Part shown: one piece after another, positions 1 to 8,060 of the stretch | Numbering within the stretch: position 1 is the first letter of the stretch | How the letters are laid out: each line of letters starts with the position of its first letter | Assembly (NCBI GenBank): GCA_031257105.1 | Contig: JAIRPG010000052.1 | Span: 1-41,705 of the forward strand | Source: Treponema sp. | GTDB lineage: Bacteria; Spirochaetota; Spirochaetia; Treponematales; Breznakiellaceae | Length of the DNA: 41,705 nucleotides | Direction: 5' to 3' | Made by a program: the position numbers and the translations under genes | The notes under the pieces: generated by a model | What the model was told of the DNA's origin: nothing | Database searches by the model: none | The model's input: only the letters and a program-made list of their open reading frames with translations

Positions 1-1
1 C

Positions 2-160
2 GCCCACCGGCTCTCCACCATCCGGGGAGCGGATAAGATCCTCGTCATTAACAATGGAGAGGTAGTGGAGAGCGGTTCCCACAAAGAACTCCTAGCGGTT
101 CCGGGGGGCTTCTACGCCCACCTGTACCGGATACAGTATAGCGCCGGCGTGGTCCTGTAG
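2..160 (+). CDS. ABC exporter ATP-binding protein, C-terminal fragment (cut by window edge)
   Basis: Open frame from base 2 to the TAG at 158-160, encoding 52 residues. It begins [13 protein letters not shown], the H-loop of an ABC ATPase, and continues with [17 protein letters not shown], the usual end of the nucleotide-binding domain in exporters with fused membrane and ATPase domains (MsbA/MdlB-like). The final [13 protein letters not shown] is typical of that family. The protein would use ATP at the inner membrane to move a substrate outward; the substrate cannot be told because the membrane part lies outside the window. The last 83 bases (70-152) are repeated with five mismatches at 1193-1275. 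Confidence 0.85.
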   Translation, partial: AHRLSTIRGADKILVINNGEVVESGSHKELLAVPGGFYAHLYRIQYSAGVVL

Positions 161-164
161 GGGG

Positions 165-177
165 CCCGCTTTTCGGG
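165..177 (+). terminator. Small stem-loop after the ABC gene, weak terminator candidate
   Basis: CCCG-CTTTT-CGGG lies five bases after the ABC stop codon. A longer alternative pairs 165-169 with 183-187, followed by a T-rich stretch at 190-197. The stem is short and there is no clean T run directly behind it, so termination is only possible. Confidence 0.25.
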
Positions 178-249
178 GGCTTGCGGGTGTTCTTTTGTGG
201 CTTTACTATCAATCAATAACCCCGCCCTAAAGGGATAAGGAGAGGTACT

Positions 250-1218
250 ATGAGTTTGGCGGAGAAAAAAACAATCTTTGAAAAAAGCCGGAAACCGGCG
301 GAAAGCGTTCTGCTGTCTTTCAGGGGCGTAGACGGTTTTGACGTGTACAACTGTTCCACGCCATTTGAGTGGAATGGACGGCGCTATATCTATGGCCGGG
401 TGGAAAAGCGTGAGGAATGGGCCCGCTCCTGGGTGCGGCTCTTTGAGGAATCAGGCAGGGACGAATATACCCTGGTAAAGGACAGCATGATCTACCAGCT
501 TGAAGACCCCTTTATCAGCTTTATCAAGGACGAAATCGTCCTGGGGGGTACTCATGTCCGGTACAGCCGGAACCGCATCAGCACTTATTACGGTTATTTT
601 TACCGGGGGACGGATCTTGCAGACCTGCGCTACTTTACCACCGGTCCGGATTACATGAAGGATATACGCCTTGTCGATACGCCCAGCGGAATCGGCGTGT
701 TTTCCCGGCCTCGAAACAAAGAAATTGAAGAAAAATATGGTTCCGCTTCCATAGTCGGTTTTACCCTTCTTCCCGATCTCGACAGCCTTGACGGAGAAGC
801 TATAGCCGGCGCAAAAATGATCCCCGGCCTGTTCGGTTCCGGTGAATGGGGAGGCTGCAACCAGTGTTTTTATCTGGACTCAGGGCTGATCGGCGTCATC
901 GGCCACAAGAGCTATACCGCCCCCGGCGATCCGCCACTGGCGGTTTACATGAACGTCTCCTTTGTGTTTGATCCGGCTCAAAACCGGATTATGGATGAAA
1001 AGATCCTCGCCACCCGGAGTTCTTATCCTTCCTATGCGGCCAAAAAACCGGAACTCGCGGACTGTACCTTCACCAGCGGTATTGTTATGCGAAAAGACGG
1101 CAGGGCGGACCTTTACGGCGGCTTGGGGGACGCGGGCCAAGGCCGCGTTGTTATTGAATATCCCTTTGAGGGATATGGAAAAATGGTTACAGGAGCGGTT
1201 CCCACAAAGAATTCCTAG
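250..1218 (+). CDS. DUF1861 / GT108-like mannoside phosphorylase or mannosyltransferase
   Basis: A 322-residue soluble protein with no signal peptide or membrane segment. It matches from memory the DUF1861 family, whose Leishmania members are the mannogen mannosyltransferase/phosphorylases of CAZy family GT108, related in fold to GH130 five-bladed propellers. Family-like stretches are VLGGTHVRYSRN near residue 97, KDIRLVDTPSGIGVFSRPRN near 137 and SGEWGGCNQCFYLDSGLIGVIGHKSY near 196. A beta-1,2-mannoside activity would be expected, but the substrate is unproven. The start has a strong ribosome site (GGAGAGG, 239-245). The last eight residues are encoded by the duplicated ABC-tail sequence read in another frame, so the natural C-terminus may have been replaced. 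Confidence 0.75.
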   Translation: MSLAEKKTIFEKSRKPAESVLLSFRGVDGFDVYNCSTPFEWNGRRYIYGRVEKREEWARSWVRLFEESGRDEYTLVKDSMIYQLEDPFISFIKDEIVLGGTHVRYSRNRISTYYGYFYRGTDLADLRYFTTGPDYMKDIRLVDTPSGIGVFSRPRNKEIEEKYGSASIVGFTLLPDLDSLDGEAIAGAKMIPGLFGSGEWGGCNQCFYLDSGLIGVIGHKSYTAPGDPPLAVYMNVSFVFDPAQNRIMDEKILATRSSYPSYAAKKPELADCTFTSGIVMRKDGRADLYGGLGDAGQGRVVIEYPFEGYGKMVTGAVPTKNS

Positions 1219-1292
1219 CGGTTCCGGGGGGCTTCTCCGCCCGCCTGTACCGAATACAGTACAGCGCCGGCGTGGAAGCTCTGTTCAGCTAA
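1194..1292 (+). pseudogene. Remnant of an ABC exporter 3' end (second copy)
   Basis: Bases 1193-1275 match 70-152 with five substitutions in 83 positions and no indels. Read in the ABC frame, the copy is still open (SGSHKEFLAVPGGF...[15 protein letters not shown]) to a TAA at 1290-1292. Three of the five changes alter residues (L to F, Y to S, H to R). No upstream ABC domain is present; the sequence before 1193 belongs to the GT108-like gene. It is therefore a 3' fragment left by duplication or recombination. It overlaps the last 25 bases of the GT108-like gene. Confidence 0.8.
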
Positions 1293-2238
1293 TAACCGTT
1301 ACTTTGGTTGCCCGGTAACGGGGACTATCTTCTTTTTTACTTCTTTCCGCATCTTCTTCGCGCAGATATTTTACCATTATACCCGGCTTTAATTCGTTAA
1401 AGTCCATATTTTCCAGTGTGCTAAAATGGAAAAATACATTATTGCACTGCCTGTCCTCTATAAAACCGTAACCATCCTTAACGCTTTGTATGACTGAGGT
1501 GCGGTATTCATCATGATTATTGGCAACATGGGGAAGTTTAAACTGCTTTTCTTCGGTAAAATCTTTTATATCATCACTATTTTTTTCAGATTTTTCAGAG
1601 ACAAACAAGTTTTTGATATATTCGTTATGCGGGGAATTATCTATAACATCAACCATAGCGACAGGATAGTACACTTCTTCTAACAACTGCTGCGATGTTC
1701 GCGTCTGTTCTACTATGCCATTTTCATTAAGGTAACTGAAATCCCAACTAATAAGCATTACCAGAGTGCCTAATATATTAAGTTTTCTGACCAAAGGAAC
1801 ATAGTCTCCATCACCGGCAATTAAGACGAGAATATCAAATCGTTTGTACATAGCTAGTTCGTAAGCTTCCAGCGCAAGCCAAACATCAATTCCCTTCTCT
1901 TGCAGCGAATTATTTTCACCATACCGCAGGGGCAGATAATGGGTAACGATGTTTTCCCGCATGAGAATATCTTCAAAGATACGCTCATTCTGAACCTTAT
2001 CGCCGAGGGCTTTTGCCGATGAGCGCCCTTTGAAGTAATGAGTATCCACAATTCGGCACTGTTTGACATCACTCCCGGAGACAAGGGCAACTTCGCTGCG
2101 GATAAACTCCTGAAGGCCGGAAATACTGATACGTGATTTTTTGGTATGCTCATACTTGTAATAATTACTTACCTTGTAAAAATAATACCCATCGTAGAAG
2201 ATACCAATACGAACTAAATCATTTATCTTATTATTCAT
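1285..2238 (-). CDS. NYN-domain (PIN-like) nuclease fused to a C-terminal cold-shock domain
   Basis: A 317-residue protein. Residues 8-200 form a NYN/LabA-like (DUF88) PIN-type fold with the expected acidic residues: D16 in IGIFYDGYYF, D118 in KGIDVWLALEAY and D143/D145 in LIAGDGDYVPLV. Proteins of this fold are metal-dependent RNases. A polar linker (about 201-240) leads to residues 245-316, which resemble a cold-shock OB fold: DGYGFIED followed by NVFFHFS, the RNP-like motifs. RNA cleavage guided by an RNA-binding domain is the natural inference. The gene is clearly AT-richer than its surroundings (bases 1621-1680 have 24 G+C of 60, against 37 of 60 at 20101-20160), a sign of transfer. No Shine-Dalgarno is visible before the ATG. 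Confidence 0.8.
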   Translation of the reverse strand: MNNKINDLVRIGIFYDGYYFYKVSNYYKYEHTKKSRISISGLQEFIRSEVALVSGSDVKQCRIVDTHYFKGRSSAKALGDKVQNERIFEDILMRENIVTHYLPLRYGENNSLQEKGIDVWLALEAYELAMYKRFDILVLIAGDGDYVPLVRKLNILGTLVMLISWDFSYLNENGIVEQTRTSQQLLEEVYYPVAMVDVIDNSPHNEYIKNLFVSEKSEKNSDDIKDFTEEKQFKLPHVANNHDEYRTSVIQSVKDGYGFIEDRQCNNVFFHFSTLENMDFNELKPGIMVKYLREEDAERSKKEDSPRYRATKVTVIS

Positions 2239-2245
2239 GAATATA

Positions 2246-2273
2246 AGTGTCTGTATTTATGCACGTTTGTCAA
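2246..2273 (-). promoter_or_regulatory. Candidate promoter of the NYN-CSD gene, near-leaderless
   Basis: On the minus strand a consensus TTGACA (2268-2273) is followed 16 bases later by GACACT (2246-2251, three matches to TATAAT). Seven bases then separate it from the ATG at 2238. Transcription would start about at the start codon. The -10 is poor, so this is tentative. Confidence 0.35.
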
Positions 2274-2303
2274 GCCCCGGTCAAGTCCCGTTAAATGCCC
2301 ATT

Positions 2304-2375
2304 CGGAGAGGGGGGATTTGAACCCCCGATTATGAGTTCCCAAAACTCATGGCTTAACCACTGGCCTACCCTCCG
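2304..2375 (-). tRNA. tRNA-Pro (anticodon UGG)
   Basis: The reverse complement folds into a full cloverleaf. The acceptor stem pairs CGGAGGG with CTCTCCG (one G-T pair). The D stem is GGC/GCC. The anticodon stem is TGAGT/ACTCA around the loop TTTGGGA, giving anticodon TGG, which reads CCA/CCN proline codons. The T arm is GGGGG-TTCAAAT-CCCCC. The 3' CCA is not encoded (the next bases are AAT), so it must be added after transcription. Confidence 0.95.
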
Positions 2376-2377
2376 TC

Positions 2378-2425
2378 AACATATCCTCGCCCTTTAGGGC
2401 GGCCCTTTTAGGGCGAAGATATGTT
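2378..2425 (-). repeat. Long inverted repeat in the tRNA-Pro leader
   Basis: Arms 2378-2393 and 2410-2425 are 16 bases each with one mismatch (AACATATCCTCGCCCT against AGGGCGAAGATATGTT). The loop contains a second palindrome (AGGGCGGCCCT). On the minus strand it falls between the tRNA-Pro promoter and the mature tRNA, and also downstream of the receptor gene that ends at 2464. It could be a transcribed leader hairpin, a terminator without a U tract for the receptor gene, or a dispersed palindrome. Confidence 0.75.
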
Positions 2426-2426
2426 A

Positions 2427-2456
2427 ATTATAACCGTTCTTTCCCGTGGGCGTCAA
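2427..2456 (-). promoter_or_regulatory. Promoter of tRNA-Pro
   Basis: On the minus strand TTGACG (2451-2456) is followed after 18 bases by a perfect TATAAT (2427-2432). The -35 lies just downstream of the stop codon of the chemotaxis receptor. Initiation would be near 2420, inside the inverted repeat, about 45 bases before the mature 5' end of the tRNA. Confidence 0.65.
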
Positions 2457-2463
2457 TGTCCGA

Positions 2464-4653
2464 TTACTCGATCTTGAAACGTGAAACCTCCTGAACGAGA
2501 ATATCAATGTTTTCCCGGTTATGTCCGGTTAATTCATTTACTCGGTTTACGGCAACGTTGATCTGTTCTGCGCCGGAGGCCATCTCGTTCATGCCGCCGG
2601 TTATCTCCGTCGTCACCCGTTCCAGGTTTTTGCTTTCGTGGATCACTTCCTTGCTGCCCTCAAGCATTTCTTCGGAGCCGCCTTTTACCTGCTGGGTGAT
2701 TTCGTTTACCTGGCTAATGGCTTCAAGTACCTGCTTACTGCCCGCAGCCTGCTCCTCCATGGCGTTGCGGATGTTCTCTTCTTGATCCGCCACGGTCTTA
2801 ACGCCCATATCAATGGCCTCGAACTTGTTGAGCACATTATCGGTGGATTTGGTAATCTTATCGATGGACTCTTTGATCTTCTTGAGTACCGTACCGATAG
2901 TTTTGGATTGTTCGCTGCTCGATTCGGCGAGTTTGCGGATTTCGTCGGCGACGACGGCGAAGCCCTTTCCCGCTTCCCCGGCGTGAGCCGCCTCGATTGC
3001 GGCGTTCATCGAAAGCAGGTTGGTCTGGCTGGCGATGTTCTCCATCACCGCATTAATCTCCAAAAGGCCCTCGGACTCACGGGCTATTTCCTGTATGTCG
3101 GTAGCTACTTCCTGCAAACCGCTCCTGCCTATATCGGAGGCATCAATCAGCTCTTTGACATTACCAGCGTTCTTGATCAGCGTGCCGGTTACCGACTGGA
3201 TATTGGCGAGCATCTCTTCTATAGCCGATGATGACTGCGCCACGCTGGAAGACTGATGCTCTACATGAGTGTTGAGCCGGTCGATGTTGACGGTGATCTG
3301 TTCCATGGTGGCGTTCGTCTCGGTGACGCTGGCGCTCTGATTGAGTACCCTGCCCTTAATATTCTGTATATTAGCGGTGATCTCGTTTACCGCCGCCGCA
3401 GTCTCGGTCATATTGGTGGCTAATTCGCCGCCGATGTCGAACAGCGCCGCCGCTTGTTCTTTGATGGTGATGATAAGGTGCCTTATTTTCTCCAATGTCT
3501 GGTTAAAGGAAGCGCTTATGTCCCCAATTTCATCCTTACTCTGAATTTCCAGCTTCCGGGTAAGATTCCCTTCCCCAATCTCGGTAAAGGTTTCCATCAT
3601 TTTACCGAGTGGCCGTGAAATGGTGCGAGCCATAAAGAAAACCGCCACAACAATGAGGATGAGCATTCCCACCACGATGGGAATGGCCAGGCCCAACATC
3701 CGCATAACCGGCGCGTTAATAACACTTAAGGGGACGCCGATCATCACCGACCAGGGGGTAGATGTTTCTCCTACCGTAATGGGAACCATGGTGTAATAGT
3801 ATGTTCCACCAAGCGTTGAGGAGTAACTCATAAAAGAACGGGATATTCCGTCCTTAACGGCTTGTACCATTTCTTCCATGTGGGCGCCTGCTATGTTAAT
3901 CTCAGTTTCCCGCATATTCTTCCCAACCCGCTTCTCGTCGTAATGACCGGCTACGATGCCGCTGTTGGTGTAGACTACGGCGACGCTTCCCGGATAGGGC
4001 TGTATTTTTTTGACCCGTTCCTCAATGGCGGCTATACTGATGTCGATAATCGCGGCGCCTCGTATAGAGCCGTTGACAATAACCGGCGTCGTCACGGAAG
4101 TCATTAAAATGCCATTGTACAAATAAGGGTCAATGATGGTTTCTTTTAGGGTCTTTTTGGCGATAAGGTAATAGTCCCCCACGCCGGGAGTTTCATACGC
4201 GCCATCGGCAATAGGCGTTACGGTGGGACCGTTTTTTCCCATCGTCCAATAGGAAATAAAACGCCCGCTGCGGTCGCTTTCCGGAGTATTCGCGTACAGG
4301 GCATCCATGCCGTCTACGGCGTTCGGTTCCCAGCAGGTTCCCACGCCGGTCATGTCCGGATTGCCCACGAGGATTCCTCGCAGCATCATATCGTAATAAC
4401 GCCGCCGCTCAGAAGGCTGCAGCGTACTGAGCCCCTCTTTCATAATATCGCTTAGGGCACGGGCATTATCCATGTAGATTTCCAGCCACACCTGAATCTG
4501 GCTGGCTTCCTGGGTTGCCAGGGTCGTAACTTGACTTTCTACCAGCGTTTCTATTTCGCCTCGGGCGGAAAGCAGTGTCACCGTCATCAATATGCCGATG
4601 CCTATCAATGCGATGCCGATGGTCATAATCGTAAGCTTGTTTCCAATTTTCAT
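2464..4653 (-). CDS. Methyl-accepting chemotaxis protein with periplasmic Cache domain
   Basis: A transmembrane chemoreceptor, 729 residues from the ATG at 4653. That start is chosen over an upstream one 33 residues earlier because AGGAGGAG sits directly before it and it opens with a clean first membrane segment (about residues 6-30). A periplasmic double-Cache sensor follows (about 35-310, including [12 protein letters not shown] and the [19 protein letters not shown] strand). The second membrane segment is about 320-343 and HAMP about 345-395. The signalling domain carries the conserved hairpin tip ([21 protein letters not shown] near 540-560, then [14 protein letters not shown]). It would pass ligand binding to CheW/CheA and the flagellar motor. 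The ligand is unknown; dCache domains often bind amino acids or carboxylates. No C-terminal CheR-docking pentapeptide is present. Confidence 0.93.
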   Translation of the reverse strand: MKIGNKLTIMTIGIALIGIGILMTVTLLSARGEIETLVESQVTTLATQEASQIQVWLEIYMDNARALSDIMKEGLSTLQPSERRRYYDMMLRGILVGNPDMTGVGTCWEPNAVDGMDALYANTPESDRSGRFISYWTMGKNGPTVTPIADGAYETPGVGDYYLIAKKTLKETIIDPYLYNGILMTSVTTPVIVNGSIRGAAIIDISIAAIEERVKKIQPYPGSVAVVYTNSGIVAGHYDEKRVGKNMRETEINIAGAHMEEMVQAVKDGISRSFMSYSSTLGGTYYYTMVPITVGETSTPWSVMIGVPLSVINAPVMRMLGLAIPIVVGMLILIVVAVFFMARTISRPLGKMMETFTEIGEGNLTRKLEIQSKDEIGDISASFNQTLEKIRHLIITIKEQAAALFDIGGELATNMTETAAAVNEITANIQNIKGRVLNQSASVTETNATMEQITVNIDRLNTHVEHQSSSVAQSSSAIEEMLANIQSVTGTLIKNAGNVKELIDASDIGRSGLQEVATDIQEIARESEGLLEINAVMENIASQTNLLSMNAAIEAAHAGEAGKGFAVVADEIRKLAESSSEQSKTIGTVLKKIKESIDKITKSTDNVLNKFEAIDMGVKTVADQEENIRNAMEEQAAGSKQVLEAISQVNEITQQVKGGSEEMLEGSKEVIHESKNLERVTTEITGGMNEMASGAEQINVAVNRVNELTGHNRENIDILVQEVSRFKIE

Positions 4654-4720
4654 ACTTCTCCTCCTATAAAAACGGCTGCATAGCCGCTTGCGTCCAATCG
4701 TTGCTCCTTTTGAATGACGA

Positions 4721-4758
4721 GACTTGTTCTGAAACCCGAAATTTCTGAACACCTCTAT
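4721..4758. repeat. Dispersed palindromic repeat, copy R1
   Basis: GACTTGTTCTGAAACCCG followed by TTTCTGAACACCTCTAT. Inside it, TGTTCTGAAA (4725-4734) and TTTCTGAACA (4742-4751) are inverted repeats with one mismatch around a 7-base loop. A closely related copy lies at 10100-10139 and a partial one at 41523. This copy sits in the 168-base gap between the chemoreceptor start and aroC. Confidence 0.6.
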
Positions 4759-4821
4759 AATATACAGATATAGGCAAAATGATCAGGTGAATTCCGACCT
4801 TTTTCAACATTTCTTAACCGT

Positions 4822-5937
4822 TTAGACCCGGTTCAGCCGGCGGAGGAGCAAGAGATCCGCCAACGTCAGGGCTGTCATGGCTTCCACCACCGGAACGGCG
4901 CGGGGGACAACGCAGATGTCGTGGCGTCCCTGAATAGCCAAATTATCTATACCGCCGTTCCGGTACAGCGCTTTTTGGGGCTTGGCAATAGAAGGCGTGG
5001 GCTTAAAGGCCACGGTGAACTCCAGAGGCAGCCCGGTGGATATGCCCCCAAGCATCCCCCCCGCCCGGTTGGTCTGGCGGCCCAGCGGGGGAAACTCCGC
5101 CCCGGTAGTATCAGCGGTAGTACCGGCGGTGTCCAGAGGCTGATCGTTTTGTTCCGAACCCCGGCCCTTCGCGGCGGCAAATCCGGCGCCGAACTCTATT
5201 GCTTTAGCAGCGCCCAAGGACAGCATAGCGGCGGCGAGGAGGGCGTCAAGTTTGCCGAAAACAGGCTCGCCTAAACCGGGGGGGATTCCCAAGGCCACGC
5301 AGCGTACCGCGCCTCCGGCGCTGTCCCCCTCTTGCCGGATCGTTTCCAGGGCGGCTTGTATCCGTTCCGCATATTCCCGGCGGGGGACTTTTAGGGGATT
5401 CCGTTCCGCCTCGTCCGGATCAAACCCTGGTTCTTCCGGACCCGGTACATCGATTCCCGCGATAGAAGCAGTCCACGCCCGGACGGTGATACCCTGGGAA
5501 GCCAGAAAGACCTGAGCGATAGCCCCGGCGGCGACTCTACCCACGGTTTCTCTGCCGGAACTTCTGCCTCCGCCCCGGTAATCCCGAAAGCCGTATTTCG
5601 CTTCCCACGCCCAGTCGGCATGACCGGGCCGGTACACATCTTTTAGGGCGTCATAGTCGGTGGAACGCTGGGATGTATTGCGAACCAGGACGGCGATAGG
5701 GGAGCCCAGGGTCTTCCCTTCAAAAACCCCGGAAAGGATCTCCGGCTCATCAGCCTCGGCGCGAGTGGTAGATGCCGGGCCTGAGCCGGGACGCCGCCGC
5801 CTGAGTTCTCGGCGTATATCCTCCACATCCAAAGAGAGACCCGCCGGGCAGCCATCCACCACACAGCCTAAAGCTGAACCGTGGGATTCTCCAAAGGTGA
5901 CTACGGTAAAAGCCGTTCCAAAACTATTCCCTGCCAT
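4822..5937 (-). CDS. aroC: Chorismate synthase
   Basis: Converts 5-enolpyruvylshikimate-3-phosphate to chorismate, the last shared step to aromatic amino acids, with reduced FMN as cofactor; cytoplasmic. The 371-residue product begins MAGNSFGTAFTVVTFGESHG, the family's usual N-terminus. Signature stretches follow: YRPGHADWAWEAKYG near 102, DYRGGGRSSGRETVGRVAAGA near 119, GSEQND, AGGMLGGISTGLP, and the C-terminal GRHDICVVPRAVPVVEAM. The start at 5937 is chosen from this alignment; the longer frame to 6090 would overlap the upstream ligase gene. The gene begins 19 bases after that ligase ends, so they are probably cotranscribed. No strong Shine-Dalgarno is visible, consistent with coupling. Confidence 0.95.
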   Translation of the reverse strand: MAGNSFGTAFTVVTFGESHGSALGCVVDGCPAGLSLDVEDIRRELRRRRPGSGPASTTRAEADEPEILSGVFEGKTLGSPIAVLVRNTSQRSTDYDALKDVYRPGHADWAWEAKYGFRDYRGGGRSSGRETVGRVAAGAIAQVFLASQGITVRAWTASIAGIDVPGPEEPGFDPDEAERNPLKVPRREYAERIQAALETIRQEGDSAGGAVRCVALGIPPGLGEPVFGKLDALLAAAMLSLGAAKAIEFGAGFAAAKGRGSEQNDQPLDTAGTTADTTGAEFPPLGRQTNRAGGMLGGISTGLPLEFTVAFKPTPSIAKPQKALYRNGGIDNLAIQGRHDICVVPRAVPVVEAMTALTLADLLLLRRLNRV

Positions 5938-5956
5938 AATCCGCATCAAAGAGGCT

Positions 5957-7966
5957 TTACTTAAAAAGCCGCTGGATCTCCTTTGCGTGGCGTGCGGTAA
6001 TTTGGTGGCGGAGCAGTTCTTGCTTGGGGGAAAGCTCTTTACCCGGTTCAAATGGCTGGGGCAGGAGGAGGAATTTAAAGATTCGCTCAAAGGGCTTAAA
6101 GCCGTTTTTAGGGCTCACCAGGCTGGCCGTTTCACCGGCGATAAGCTCGTTGATCTCCGGCTGTTGAAGGAGGAGGTCGTAATCGACAATGGGGATATTG
6201 TTTTCTTCGGCGAAGGCCATAATCGCCTCCTCATTCGGGATGATCAGCGCCGCAAGATACTTCTGATCCTGACCGACCACCATGCACTGGTGGATATAGG
6301 AACTTTCCCGCAGCTTGTGTTCAATGGGAACGGGCTCTACATTTTCACCGCCCCGGAGAACGATGGTGTCCTTCGCCCTGCCGGTGATTCGCAGTTCATT
6401 GTCCCGGGTCATCATGCCGATGTCGCCGGTATTGAGCCAGCCATCGGCGCTTAGTACCGCAGTGGTGGCCTCCGATTTCCGGTAGTACCCCTTCATCACC
6501 TGGCCGCCCCGTACATAGATGATTCCATTACGGCCCGGCGGCAAAGAGCGGCCCTGTTCATCCAAGATCTTCACCTCGGTGTTGAGTAAAACCTGTCCGA
6601 TAGTACCTCGTCGGGATTTTTTATGCTGCCGCACCGAAACGATAGGCGCCGATTCGGTAAGACCATAGCCTTCCTGGAGCCGTATCCCCACCGCGTTGAA
6701 AAACAAGTCCACCTTGGCGGGAAGGCTGCCGCCGCCTGATAAACCGGCCTTAAAGCGCCCCCCTAAGGCGCGTCTGAGCCGGTTGAACACCAGGAGTTGG
6801 GCAAGCCCCCGGCCTGGCAGGAGAAGCAGCCAGGGGAGAAAGCCCACAACCGCATCCAGCGGGCGGACACGGCCATGGAAATTGGGCAAGAGACCGAAGA
6901 CGAGATCGTTAAAGTACGTGTGTATCACGGCCAGGGATACCGCCAGATCAAATGTTTTTTTCGGTATGCCCCCCACGGTATTGATGTTCCGATAGATGCC
7001 GTCCATGACCGCCTCCCAAACACGGGGAACGCTCACCATAAAATGGGGTTTGATGGCCGGGAAGTCCGCCATCAGCACCGGAGCGGTGGGCTTAGAATAA
7101 GCGATGCTGTCTTTATTGTAGAAGATAAGGTACTCGATGAGCCGCTCGTACACATGCCAGACCGGTAGTACCGAAAGCCAGATGTCGCCGGGCCGCATTT
7201 CAAATACCTGGTCAAAGCCGGGCAATTGGCAGAGGAAGTTACCGTGACTGAGCATTACCCCCTTGGGCTCACCGGTGGTACCGGAAGTAAAGATAATGGT
7301 AGCGAGATCATCGGCGTTCCCCTGATCCATCTCCGCTTCGGCGCATCCGGGATGTACGGCCTCTCGCCGCTGTCCCAAGGCGATAACGCCGGCAAAGTAG
7401 TAAACCGTCAGCCCCAATGCGGCGGCGGCGGTCTCGGTTTCCGTATCTACCGGATCGAAAGTGATAAGCGTCTTCAGGCAGGGAAGCTCGTTTTTAACTG
7501 TAAGGATCTTTGCCGCTTGTTTCTGGTTTTCTACAAAGGCCACAGCACATTCGGTAAAGCCCAAGATGTAGGCGATCTCTTGAACGGTAATATCGCCGCC
7601 GCGGGGTATGTCCGCCGCGCCGATAGAAAGGATGCCGAACGATGCGGCCATCCACTCACGGCGGTTGTCGGAGAGGATCCCCACATGATCCCCTCGGCGG
7701 ACTCCTAATTCCAGGAGCCCCGCCGCGGCAAAGCAGACTTCTTCGTAGAACTGCCGGTACGACCTTTGCCGGATCTTTCCCGTTCCGTCCTTGTAGAACT
7801 GAATGATAGCCTCCGGCGTTTCCAGGGCTTTAGCCCGTAGCATCAAGGGAAGTGTCACTGGTTCCGGCGTCCGTTCTTTGCCCAGAACGTTCATTATAAA
7901 CACCGCAGACGCTTTGATGCGTTCCTTCCATGCCGCGGATAGTGTATCTGATCGATGGGATTCCAT
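5957..7966 (-). CDS. Long-chain acyl-CoA synthetase (AMP-forming)
   Basis: A 669-residue ANL-superfamily ligase. It would activate a fatty acid with ATP to an acyl adenylate and transfer it to CoA. Visible motifs are IIFTSGTTGEPKGVMLSHGN (P-loop), LPVWHVYERL (typical of long-chain and very-long-chain acyl-CoA ligases), GYGLTESAPIVS, GWLNTGDIG, and GRAKDTIVLRGGENVEP with the hinge and C-terminal domain. The C-terminus ends LSPKQELLRHQI. The start at 7966 is preferred to one six codons upstream because GGAGG precedes it at ideal spacing. It leads into aroC. Chain-length preference cannot be read from sequence. Confidence 0.9.
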   Translation of the reverse strand: MESHRSDTLSAAWKERIKASAVFIMNVLGKERTPEPVTLPLMLRAKALETPEAIIQFYKDGTGKIRQRSYRQFYEEVCFAAAGLLELGVRRGDHVGILSDNRREWMAASFGILSIGAADIPRGGDITVQEIAYILGFTECAVAFVENQKQAAKILTVKNELPCLKTLITFDPVDTETETAAAALGLTVYYFAGVIALGQRREAVHPGCAEAEMDQGNADDLATIIFTSGTTGEPKGVMLSHGNFLCQLPGFDQVFEMRPGDIWLSVLPVWHVYERLIEYLIFYNKDSIAYSKPTAPVLMADFPAIKPHFMVSVPRVWEAVMDGIYRNINTVGGIPKKTFDLAVSLAVIHTYFNDLVFGLLPNFHGRVRPLDAVVGFLPWLLLLPGRGLAQLLVFNRLRRALGGRFKAGLSGGGSLPAKVDLFFNAVGIRLQEGYGLTESAPIVSVRQHKKSRRGTIGQVLLNTEVKILDEQGRSLPPGRNGIIYVRGGQVMKGYYRKSEATTAVLSADGWLNTGDIGMMTRDNELRITGRAKDTIVLRGGENVEPVPIEHKLRESSYIHQCMVVGQDQKYLAALIIPNEEAIMAFAEENNIPIVDYDLLLQQPEINELIAGETASLVSPKNGFKPFERIFKFLLLPQPFEPGKELSPKQELLRHQITARHAKEIQRLFK

Positions 7967-7982
7967 CTCGTAAGCCTCCGGC

Positions 7983-8010
7983 ATTATGACAACATTTTTA
8001 ATAATGTCAT
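7983..8010 (-). promoter_or_regulatory. Promoter of the acyl-CoA ligase-aroC unit
   Basis: On the minus strand ATGACA (8005-8010) is followed 16 bases later by CATAAT (7983-7988); each hexamer has five of six consensus bases. The resulting leader would be short and carries the GGAGG ribosome site before the ATG at 7966. Confidence 0.5.
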
Positions 8011-8037
8011 CCTAGATTCAATTCGCCGTTTTGTCCA

Positions 8038-8060
8038 GCGGCGTATTCTTAATGCGCCGC
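8038..8060 (-). other. GC-rich stem-loop at the end of the acidic membrane protein gene
   Basis: GCGGCG (8038-8043) and CGCCGC (8055-8060) form a perfect 6-base inverted repeat with an 11-base loop that includes the stop codon at 8049. No T tract follows on the minus strand, so it may be a 3' stabiliser rather than an intrinsic terminator. Confidence 0.35.

Noticed and set aside
2304-2375. tRNA-Pro as an integration site with the NYN-CSD gene as cargo
   Set aside because: I found no repeated tRNA 3' end near 1280 or elsewhere in the window, and no integrase.
4653-4752. Longer N-terminus of the chemoreceptor (33 extra residues)
   Set aside because: The extension is basic and unlike a receptor N-terminus, and the AGGAGGAG site points to the ATG at 4653.
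5660-6454. A 264-codon plus-strand frame across aroC and the acyl-CoA ligase
   Set aside because: It is antisense to two well-conserved genes and resembles no protein family; high G+C creates such frames.
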